Origin: JAUSEW01 sp964414015
GTDB taxonomy: Bacteria > Patescibacteriota > Microgenomatia > Levybacterales > UBA12049
NCBI GenBank assembly: GCA_964414015.1
Contig: CAYPUE010000045.1
Span: forward strand, 1-5,490
Length of the DNA stretch: 5,490 nucleotides
Direction of reading: 5' to 3'
Positions 1 to 4,540 of this stretch are shown one piece after another. A model generated the notes under the pieces. That model made no database searches. It was not told the DNA's origin and saw only the letters and a program-made list of their open reading frames with translations. Position 1 is the first letter of the stretch. Each line of letters opens with the position of its first letter. The position numbers and the translations under genes were made by a program.

Positions 1-546
1 AGCAAAGAAGTTTTTCCAAAAAGGGAGGGTGTAGCCACTAGACTTGCCGAATCTCAGCGTTTGTTAGGAGAAGCTCAAGAAGCAGCTAAGAGAGAGTTTG
101 AATTACAGCGTAGTCAGTTTTATGATTGGGCTGGAAAGAAAAGTTCTGAGATGCCTATCGTAGGGGAGACGGAGGGGATATTTATAAGAGAAGGCGTCTG
201 GAACGTTGAAGGAGAAAAAGCAAAACGCATAGTATTGGAAGAATCAAAAACTAGCGGACATATCCAAGACTTTACTATTACAGATGTTGAGGAACCGGCA
301 TATGAGCTTTATGTTGAGTCCATGCGGATTAAGTTGAGCGGAGGAGGTTTCGAGCAAAGCGTAGCATTTAATTATCCATTAAATGCTATGGGGTATTCGT
401 ACGAAAAGACAACCAAAGAACCTGTATCTGTTGATCAGACACCTGATGTCTTTGGTTATTCTAAGGGAGTTTTGGATTTTTTAGGTAAAGCTACATTGCA
501 GCCAGCAGTTCCTACTCAACCCGCAAGCGGTCAGCCTACTGCATAG
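1..546 (+). CDS. Hypothetical protein, 3' part only (5' end outside window)
   Basis: The reading frame is open from base 1 to a TAG at 544-546, giving 181 visible residues. A TTG at 61 could serve as a start, but no Shine-Dalgarno precedes it and the frame continues upstream in similar alanine/glutamate/arginine-rich sequence, so I treat the gene as truncated by the window edge. Visible residues 1-45 are charged and probably helical. The middle (about 55-120) is mixed alpha/beta in character, with phrases such as GIFIREGVWNVEGE and YELYVESMRIKLSGGG. The last 15 residues are a proline/glutamine/threonine-rich tail (PAVPTQPASGQPTA) that looks disordered. There is no obvious membrane segment, signal peptide or catalytic motif in the visible part. 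I do not recognise the family and assign no function. It converges on the membrane-protein gene at 708-1040 and does not appear to belong to the chaperone operon. Confidence 0.72.
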   Translation, partial: SKEVFPKREGVATRLAESQRLLGEAQEAAKREFELQRSQFYDWAGKKSSEMPIVGETEGIFIREGVWNVEGEKAKRIVLEESKTSGHIQDFTITDVEEPAYELYVESMRIKLSGGGFEQSVAFNYPLNAMGYSYEKTTKEPVSVDQTPDVFGYSKGVLDFLGKATLQPAVPTQPASGQPTA

Positions 547-707
547 ATTCAAATAAATATTCTACTTTCATATTTTAAACAATTCGGTTTATCACTACGA
601 TAATACGTATCATTAGAGTGATTAGCTGTAGAATTTACCAAATCAAGTAGCGTAGGTTTTAGATTCGTGCTCCCACATGGAAGGTGGGAAGATTAAAAGT
701 GGGAAGA
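547..707. other. Intergenic region between convergent genes
   Basis: No gene is supported here. It lies between the TAG of the upstream gene and the TAA of the membrane-protein gene, so terminators would be expected, but none has the classic hairpin plus T-run. One weak stem-loop can be drawn: ATCACT 591-596 pairs with AGTGAT 617-622, around an inner GATA/TATC pairing that includes the palindrome ATACGTAT (603-610). A second hairpin lies at 671-689. Confidence 0.5.
671..689. terminator. Weak hairpin between convergent genes, possible terminator
   Basis: TCCCAC (671-676) is complementary to GTGGGA (684-689) around a 7-nt loop. Its position, 19 nt past the stop of the - strand membrane-protein gene and after the + strand gene, fits a shared terminator. 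Neither strand has a T-run directly after the stem, so an intrinsic terminator is only weakly supported. Confidence 0.25.
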
Positions 708-712
708 TTAAA
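684..712. repeat. Tandem 14-bp direct repeat, period 15
   Basis: GTGGGAAGATTAAA occurs at 684-697 and again at 699-712, separated by one base. The second copy runs into the stop codon and last codon of the - strand membrane-protein gene. The first copy supplies the right arm of the 671-689 hairpin. This is a plain duplication and no function is apparent. Confidence 0.75.
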
Positions 713-1040
713 TGTGTTTTTTAAAGAAAAGTTCAAGACTTATAAAAAGAGCGAAAATAAGAATTAGGAAGATAGGATGAGTAAGATGGATAAAGCGCAG
801 GAAAAGATAAATTACTGCAAAAAGCCCAAAAAGCAATCCTTGTTTAGAGCTAATTAAAAGATAAGTAATAATAGAATAGATAAAAACAAAAACGAGAAGG
901 AAAAAGATTGAAATAATTGGTAATTTGTAATTGGTAATTTGTAATTCGTAGGAGGGGGGATAAAAAAAGATTAAATAAATTAGGACAGCTAAAGATAAAA
1001 GACTAAAGATAAGAAGCGGGGAGGGATGTTTTCGGCGCAT
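708..1040 (-). CDS. Small four-helix membrane protein, family not recognised
   Basis: This is a 110-residue protein from ATG 1038-1040 to TAA 708-710. It starts MRRKHPSP, a short basic segment that by the positive-inside rule should lie in the cytoplasm. Four hydrophobic stretches follow at about residues 9-27, 40-63, 68-84 and 90-106, and the protein ends in FFKKHI. It is extremely rich in Leu, Ile and Phe, and I see no catalytic or transport motif. The loop between helices 1 and 2 (SYELQITNYKLP) is encoded by a short AT-rich tandem repeat (915-949). An in-frame GTG at 1077-1079 would add 13 residues (MGIINKNCVKLDY) unlike a membrane lead, so I prefer the ATG; neither start has a Shine-Dalgarno. 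The gene is divergent from hrcA. That it is real rests on the coherent hydrophobic pattern; AT-rich DNA can mimic this, so function and expression are uncertain. Confidence 0.6.
   Translation of the reverse strand: MRRKHPSPLLIFSLLSLAVLIYLIFFYPPSYELQITNYKLPIISIFFLLVFVFIYSIITYLLISSKQGLLFGLFAVIYLFLRFIHLTHPIFLILIFALFISLELFFKKHI
915..949. repeat. AT-rich tandem repeat, 14-bp unit, about 2.5 copies
   Basis: AATTGGTAATTTGT is present at 915-928 and exactly again at 929-942, followed by a partial AATTCGT. The unit is itself two related heptamers (AATTGGT and AATTTGT). It lies inside the - strand membrane-protein gene and encodes the inter-helix loop ITNYKL. From memory, such TAATTTGTAATTGG strings are scattered through many candidate-phyla genomes; that is recollection, not a search result. 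Confidence 0.8.
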
Positions 1041-1068
1041 ATAATCTAGTTTAACACAGTTTTTATTA

Positions 1069-1074
1069 ATTATA
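1069..1074 (-). promoter_or_regulatory. Possible -10 box for the membrane-protein gene
   Basis: On the - strand 1074-1069 reads TATAAT, a perfect -10 consensus, 28 nt before the ATG at 1040. Initiation near 1062 would give a leader of about 22 nt without a Shine-Dalgarno. No good -35 hexamer is found 16-18 nt upstream (the 17-nt position reads GCGATG), so the promoter is weakly supported. Confidence 0.35.
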
Positions 1075-1081
1075 CCCACTT

Positions 1082-1151
1082 GATCCCGCTACATCGCTTA
1101 CTTGCTCCCGAGGTCTACGTCCTCGCGTCGCAAGAGCGCGTGTACGGGATC
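1082..1151. repeat. GC-rich 70-nt compound palindrome
   Basis: This GC-rich island in AT-rich DNA folds end to end. GATCCCG 1082-1088 pairs with CGGGATC 1145-1151, TACA 1090-1093 with TGTA 1141-1144, CGCT 1095-1098 with AGCG 1135-1138, CTTGC 1101-1105 with GCAAG 1130-1134, and CGAGG 1109-1113 with CCTCG 1121-1125 around the loop TCTACGT. That is 25 pairs with small bulges. It has no T-run on either strand and no reading frame. It lies between divergent genes, upstream of both predicted starts, so it may act as DNA or be a mobile palindromic repeat rather than part of a known transcript. A small structured RNA is the alternative. I cannot name the family. Confidence 0.7.
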
Positions 1152-1154
1152 TGC

Positions 1155-1185
1155 GGGGTAAAGTGAATTTTTTCTACTTTACCCC
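1155..1185. promoter_or_regulatory. Perfect 10-bp inverted repeat abutting the hrcA -35 box
   Basis: GGGGTAAAGT (1155-1164) and ACTTTACCCC (1176-1185) are exact reverse complements around an 11-nt T-rich spacer. The right arm ends directly before TTGACA at 1186. Its position just upstream of the promoter suits a binding site for a second regulator. Alternatively it could be a hairpin that blocks transcription entering from upstream, but neither strand has a T-run after the stem. It differs from the CIRCE-like sequence beside it. The structure is certain, its role inferred. Confidence 0.6.
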
Positions 1186-1214
1186 TTGACAAAGATTAGC
1201 AGTTATGGTATTCT
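1186..1214 (+). promoter_or_regulatory. Sigma70-type promoter of the hrcA-grpE-dnaK-dnaJ operon
   Basis: A perfect -35 hexamer TTGACA (1186-1191) is followed after exactly 17 nt by TATTCT (1209-1214), four of six matches to TATAAT, with the extended -10 dinucleotide TG at 1206-1207. Initiation about 7 nt on would fall near 1221-1222, only 5-6 nt before the hrcA ATG. No Shine-Dalgarno fits in that space, so hrcA would be translated from a near-leaderless message. No second promoter is evident within the operon. Confidence 0.85.
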
Positions 1215-1222
1215 ACTGCTAA
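1196..1222. promoter_or_regulatory. CIRCE-like HrcA operator
   Basis: TTAGCAGTT, 9 nt, TACTGCTAA gives the 9-N9-9 geometry of the canonical CIRCE element (TTAGCACTC-N9-GAGTGCTAA). The outer six bases of each arm, TTAGCA and TGCTAA, are identical to CIRCE, while the inner three differ. Pairing also continues two bases outwards on each side (GA 1194-1195 with TC 1223-1224). The operator covers the -10 box and predicted start point, so bound HrcA would block RNA polymerase. Placement directly before hrcA supports autorepression of the whole operon, relieved when HrcA loses activity in heat stress. Confidence 0.88.
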
Positions 1223-1226
1223 TCCT

Positions 1227-1961
1227 ATGCATGATTTAACTCAAAGACAAGTAGAAATTTTAAAAAGCATTATTGAGGAATATATTAACACAGCCGAAGC
1301 TGTGGGATCCGAAACATTGGAGAAGAAATATAATCTAAGCGCTTCTCCTGCAACTATCAGAAATGAAATGGTCCGTCTTACAGATATGGGGTATCTGAAG
1401 AAAACCCATACTTCTTCAGGACGGGCGCCTACTTCTCAAGGCTTGAAATTTTACGTTAAGCAGCTGATGAAAGAAAAAGACCTTTCCGTTACAGAAGAAG
1501 TTGCTCTGAAAGAAAGCCTTTGGGATTACAAAGATAAAACGGATAAATTCTTAAGAGAATTAACGAAATCTTTGGCTTTAAAAACAAAATCTTTGGCTAT
1601 TGTTTCAACCAACGAGGGAGATATTTATGCTGCGGGATATGCCAATATCTTGGATATGCCGGAATTTTTTGACATAGATGTTACAAGAAGTTTGCTTTCC
1701 GTAATTGATGAATGCGATTATTTTAACAAGATTTGTGCGCAAGCTTTGGGAGAAGAGGATGTTCACGTACTTTTGGGAGAAGAATTAGGCCCAAGACTTA
1801 ATGGTCCGTACGGATTTATTTTTACAAATTTTACGACTCCGACTAAAGTAAAAGGAGAGGTTGGGGTTTTGGGTCCGTCAAGATTAAATTTTACGGAAAT
1901 TATCCCAACAGTTAGATATTTTGGGGGACTAATTGAAGAATTAGCTAAAGATTGGGTTTAA
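1227..1961 (+). CDS. hrcA: Heat-inducible transcription repressor HrcA, short form
   Basis: A 244-residue DNA-binding repressor of class I heat-shock genes. Residues 1-80 are the winged-helix domain, with the family signature LSASPATIRNEMVRL (37-51) as recognition region and the wing THTSSGRAPTSQGLKFYV (60-77). Residues 131-149 (GDIYAAGYANILDMPEFFD) and the C-terminal GEVGVLGPSRLNFTEIIPTV (210-229) match the conserved HrcA core. HrcA is usually about 340 residues. The missing stretch falls around residue 128, between LTKSLALKTKSLAIVS and GDIYAAG, removing about 100 residues of the GAF-like/insertion region used for dimer contacts. The frame is intact, so this looks like a compact form rather than a broken gene. 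ATG 1227 is the natural start and has no Shine-Dalgarno. In known systems GroEL helps HrcA fold and bind; no groEL is in this window. HrcA is expected to bind the site at 1196-1222. Confidence 0.95.
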   Translation: MHDLTQRQVEILKSIIEEYINTAEAVGSETLEKKYNLSASPATIRNEMVRLTDMGYLKKTHTSSGRAPTSQGLKFYVKQLMKEKDLSVTEEVALKESLWDYKDKTDKFLRELTKSLALKTKSLAIVSTNEGDIYAAGYANILDMPEFFDIDVTRSLLSVIDECDYFNKICAQALGEEDVHVLLGEELGPRLNGPYGFIFTNFTTPTKVKGEVGVLGPSRLNFTEIIPTVRYFGGLIEELAKDWV

Positions 1962-1969
1962 AAAATAAA

Positions 1970-2500
1970 ATGGATGTTAGAAATAAAAAACATGCAACCA
2001 CAGAAGCACAGAAAAAGAATGAAACACAGAAATTCAGTGCTTCAGAAGAATTCAGCGATTCAGTGGTTGCAAAAGAAGAATTAAAAAAAAAGATCGAAGA
2101 ATTTGAGAATAAATATAAAAGAGCATTGGCAGACTATCTCAATTTGGAGAAAAGGGTAGAGCAGGAGAAAAGAGATTGGATTATTAAGGCGAATAGGCAG
2201 CTTATCGTACGGCTCCTGCCAATTTTAGATACATTGATGCTTGCGGGAGAACATGTTAAGGATGAAAGTTTGCCCTTGAGCATTAATCAGTTTTTGGATA
2301 TACTAAAGAGTGAGGGCGTACAAAGAGTTGAGACTGTTGGCCAGGAATTTAATCCAAGAACAATGCAATGCGTAGAAACGATTGAGGGGGAAGAGGGAAA
2401 AGTAATATCCGAAATAAGAGCAGGATTTATAATGCAAGATGAAATTTTAAGAGCTGCCCTGGTTAGGGTAGGTTCTGCAAAGCAGAATCAAAAGGAATAA
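1970..2500 (+). CDS. grpE: Nucleotide exchange factor GrpE
   Basis: GrpE is a cytoplasmic dimer that opens the DnaK ATPase domain to release ADP. I start at ATG 1970 (176 residues), 8 nt after the hrcA stop. A TTG at 1952 would overlap hrcA and add only MGLKNK. Neither start has a Shine-Dalgarno, so translational coupling is likely. Residues 1-35 are polar and look disordered; residues 9-34 are encoded by a palindromic repeat-like segment. Residues 36-78 form the long coiled coil (KEELKKKIEEFENKYKRALADYL). RLLPILDTLMLA (81-92) is the conserved region leading into the helical bundle. The C-terminal beta domain shows EGVQRVETVGQEFNPRTMQ (115-133) and the family end motif GFIMQDEILRAALVRV (152-167). 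Total length is typical. The central motif is diverged, with TMQCVE where many GrpEs have HEAV or similar. Confidence 0.95.
   Translation: MDVRNKKHATTEAQKKNETQKFSASEEFSDSVVAKEELKKKIEEFENKYKRALADYLNLEKRVEQEKRDWIIKANRQLIVRLLPILDTLMLAGEHVKDESLPLSINQFLDILKSEGVQRVETVGQEFNPRTMQCVETIEGEEGKVISEIRAGFIMQDEILRAALVRVGSAKQNQKE
1994..2070. repeat. Imperfect palindromic repeat inside the 5' end of grpE
   Basis: GCAACCAC (1994-2001) is mirrored by GTGGTTGC (2063-2070). Extended to 20-nt arms, 1994-2013 against 2051-2070, 15 of 20 bases remain complementary. A second pairing links CAGAAGCACAGAA (2001-2013) with TTCAGTGCTTCAG (2033-2045), 11 of 13. The CCACAGAAGCACAGAA style recalls the dispersed CCACAGAG-CACAGAG repeats of many environmental genomes. 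It encodes the polar N-terminal tail of GrpE. Confidence 0.65.
2491..2496 (+). promoter_or_regulatory. Shine-Dalgarno of dnaK
   Basis: AAAGGA lies 8 nt before the dnaK ATG at 2505, inside the last codons of grpE. It is the only well-placed ribosome binding site in the operon and marks dnaK for strong independent initiation, as expected for the most abundant product. Confidence 0.75.
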
Positions 2501-2504
2501 AATT

Positions 2505-4445
2505 ATGGGAAAAATAATTGGAATTGATTTAGGTACAACAAATTCATGCGTTGCCGTAATGGAAGGCGGATCTCCTAAGGTTATCCATTCTCAAGAAGGC
2601 CGTAACGTTATTCCTTCTGTTGTCGATCCAATTTCCCGAATTGTCGGAGACGTAGCGAAAAGACAGCTTGTCTTAAAGCCAAAATCCACAATTTATTCTA
2701 TTAAAAGATTAATGGGAAGGAAATTTACCGATTCATCCGTGCAGTTCGACATAAAATGGCTGCCTTATACGATTAAATCCGGTAGGGATGGAATGGCAGT
2801 TGTTGAAGTCGCAGGACGCACTTTCAGTCCCCAAGAAATATCGGCAATGATATTATCCAAGATAAAGTCAGATGCGGAAAAATATCTTGGCGATAAAATT
2901 ACTCAAGCAGTTATTACAGTGCCGGCGTACTTTGATGATTCACAGCGCCAGGCAACCAAACAAGCAGGAGAAATAGCCGGACTTGAGGTTTTACGCATTA
3001 TCAACGAGCCGACAGCTTCGGCTTTGGCTTATGGTCTGGATAAGAAAAATGCCCATACGGTTGCCATTTACGATTTGGGCGGAGGAACTTTTGATATTTC
3101 TATTTTGGAGCTTGGCGAGGGAGTTTATGAAGTAAAATCCACCAATGGAGATACACATTTGGGAGGAGACGATTTCGATCAAGTCATTCTTAATTATATT
3201 GCTGAAGAATTCAAAAAAGAGCACGGAGTAGATCTTAAAAAAGATTCTCAAGCTTTACAAAGACTAAGAGAATCTGCAGAAAAAGCGAAAATTGAATTAT
3301 CAAGTGCTATGGAAGCTCAAATAAATCAACCGTTTATTACCACGAGTAAAGACGGGCCTTTACATTTGACAATGACTTTGACACGTGCCAAATTGGAACA
3401 GTTGGTGGATGACTTAATTCAAAAGACACTAAAGCCCGTAGAACAAGCTATAAAAGATGCCAAGGTTAAAATTTCCGACATTGACGAAGTGGTTATGGTA
3501 GGCGGTATGACTCGTATGCCAAAAGTCGTTGAAGTGGTGGCTAAATTTTTCGGTAAGGAGACCAACAGATCGGTTAATCCCGACGAGGTTGTAGCCATTG
3601 GAGCAGCTGTCCAAGGAGGAGTGCTGGGAGGAGAAGTTAAAGACGTCTTGCTTTTGGATGTTACTCCTTTGACTTTGGGTATAGAAACATTAGGTTCAGT
3701 TGCAACACCGCTTATTGCCAAGAATACAACTATACCTACTTCCAAATCCCAGGTTTTCTCAACAGCTGCGGACAATCAAACCCAAGTTGAAATAAATATT
3801 TTGCAGGGAGAAAGGCCAATGGCGGCTGACAATAAATCTTTGGGCCGCTTTATTTTGGATGGTATTCCTCCGGCTCCCCGAGGCGTTCCTCAAATAGAGG
3901 TTTCTTTTGACATCGATGCCAGCGGAATTTTAAATGTAAAAGCGCAAGATAAAGCAACAGGCAAGATTCAAAGTATTAAGATTACGGGATCAACCGGTTT
4001 GTCCAAAGACGAGATTGAAAGAATGCAGAAGGAAGCGGAAGTTCATGCTAAAGAAGATGAAGAAAAGAAAGAAAAAGTGGAAGCCAAAAATGCAGCAGAT
4101 TCTTTGATCTTCACAGCAGAAAAAACCTTAAAAGACGCAGGAGATAAAGTTAAAGAGGACGTGAAGAAAGAAGTAGAAGATAAAGTTTCAGCGCTTAAGG
4201 GAATTTTGGAAACAGGAACCAAAGAAGATTTGGAAGCCAAAACAAAAGATCTTTCCGATAGTTTGCAAAAAGTAGGACAGGCGATGTATGCTTCGACAGG
4301 TTCAGCACAAGGCCAGCAACCAGGCAATCCAACGGAGGGCTCAGGACCTTCGGCAAACGGAAATGGTGAGAAAAAAGCAGAAGAAAAACCTGAAGAGAAC
4401 AAATCGGATAAAGAAGAACCTGTTGAAGGTGAGGTTGTAAACTAA
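2505..4445 (+). CDS. dnaK: Molecular chaperone DnaK (Hsp70)
   Basis: A 646-residue ATP-dependent chaperone that binds exposed hydrophobic segments of client proteins. The ATPase domain spans residues 1-380: phosphate-1 GIDLGTTNS (6-14, with D8, T11 and T12), catalytic lysine K67 in SIKRLMGRK, NEPTASALAYG (167-177, with E168), phosphate-2 DLGGGTFD (190-197, with T195 and D197) and the adenosine motif VGGMTRMPK (332-340). The linker LLLDVTP is at 382-388. The substrate-binding beta domain runs from about 389 to 500 and the helical lid from about 501 to 595. Residues 596-646 are a disordered Gly/Pro/Gln then Glu/Lys-rich tail ending in EPVEGEVVN, an acidic end like other bacterial DnaKs. All nucleotide-site residues are present, so it should be active. 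It begins 4 nt after grpE with a good Shine-Dalgarno. Oddity: residues 596-603 (ASTGSAQG) are encoded by a known-looking dispersed repeat. Confidence 0.99.
   Translation: MGKIIGIDLGTTNSCVAVMEGGSPKVIHSQEGRNVIPSVVDPISRIVGDVAKRQLVLKPKSTIYSIKRLMGRKFTDSSVQFDIKWLPYTIKSGRDGMAVVEVAGRTFSPQEISAMILSKIKSDAEKYLGDKITQAVITVPAYFDDSQRQATKQAGEIAGLEVLRIINEPTASALAYGLDKKNAHTVAIYDLGGGTFDISILELGEGVYEVKSTNGDTHLGGDDFDQVILNYIAEEFKKEHGVDLKKDSQALQRLRESAEKAKIELSSAMEAQINQPFITTSKDGPLHLTMTLTRAKLEQLVDDLIQKTLKPVEQAIKDAKVKISDIDEVVMVGGMTRMPKVVEVVAKFFGKETNRSVNPDEVVAIGAAVQGGVLGGEVKDVLLLDVTPLTLGIETLGSVATPLIAKNTTIPTSKSQVFSTAADNQTQVEINILQGERPMAADNKSLGRFILDGIPPAPRGVPQIEVSFDIDASGILNVKAQDKATGKIQSIKITGSTGLSKDEIERMQKEAEVHAKEDEEKKEKVEAKNAADSLIFTAEKTLKDAGDKVKEDVKKEVEDKVSALKGILETGTKEDLEAKTKDLSDSLQKVGQAMYASTGSAQGQQPGNPTEGSGPSANGNGEKKAEEKPEENKSDKEEPVEGEVVN
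4290..4314. repeat. Dispersed-repeat-like segment in the dnaK tail
   Basis: CTTCGACAGGTTCAGCACAA (4291-4310) closely resembles the widespread bacterial dispersed sequence CTTCGACAGGCTCAGCACAA and differs from that remembered form at one position. It sits in frame in the disordered C-terminal tail of DnaK, reading ASTGSAQG. No second inverted copy is seen nearby. The match is from memory and not from a search. Confidence 0.55.
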
Positions 4446-4451
4446 ACTCTA

Positions 4452-4532
4452 AATTGTAAATCCTAAATTCTAAATAAATTCTAAATCCAAAATTCAAAAT
4501 GTTTAGGATTTAGATATTAGGTTTTAGGATTT
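4452..4532. repeat. AT-rich inverted-repeat block between dnaK and dnaJ
   Basis: The gap is filled with variants of CTAAATCCTAAATTCTAAA on the left and GTTTAGGATTTAGATATTAGG-type sequence on the right. The two sides are largely reverse complements: TCTAAATCC 4480-4488 with GGATTTAGA 4506-4514 (9 of 9), AAATCCTAAA 4458-4467 with TTTAGGATTT 4523-4532 (10 of 10). The style matches AT-rich intergenic repeats that I recall from many uncultured bacteria. It breaks the otherwise tight operon spacing. Confidence 0.75.
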
Positions 4533-4535
4533 TTT
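4458..4535 (+). promoter_or_regulatory. Leader hairpin that can hide the dnaJ ribosome binding site
   Basis: The 10-bp outer stem (4458-4467 with 4523-4532) and 9-bp inner stem (4480-4488 with 4506-4514) form one long AU-rich hairpin in the dnaK-dnaJ message. The only Shine-Dalgarno-like motif for dnaJ, AGGA at 4526-4529, pairs with TCCT at 4461-4464 in the outer stem, 11 nt before the ATG. A run of six T (4530-4535) follows, so the structure could also act as a partial terminator lowering dnaJ relative to dnaK. Heat melting of the stem would free the site. The pairing is seen; thermometer or attenuator function is inference. Confidence 0.45.
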
Positions 4536-4540
4536 ATATT

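Noticed and set aside
61..63. TTG at 61 as the true start of the first gene
   Set aside because: The frame is open to base 1 with similar composition and no Shine-Dalgarno precedes the TTG, so truncation by the window edge is more likely.
915..949. CRISPR array
   Set aside because: The repeat unit is 14 bp, directly tandem with no spacers, and AT-rich. There are no cas genes in the window.
1082..1151. tRNA or known riboswitch in the GC-rich island
   Set aside because: It forms a single long hairpin without a cloverleaf, T-loop or CCA end, and I recognise no aptamer signature.
1952..1954. TTG at 1952 as the start of grpE
   Set aside because: It overlaps the hrcA end, has no ribosome site and adds only six residues, while an ATG follows at 1970.
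2991..4497. Several - strand open frames opposite dnaK (for example 2991-3251, 3419-3775, 4043-4402, 4195-4497)
   Set aside because: They lie entirely or mostly opposite the strongly conserved dnaK frame, have no family motifs and no start signals. Serine/phenylalanine-rich translations are typical of the antisense of a Lys/Glu-rich gene.
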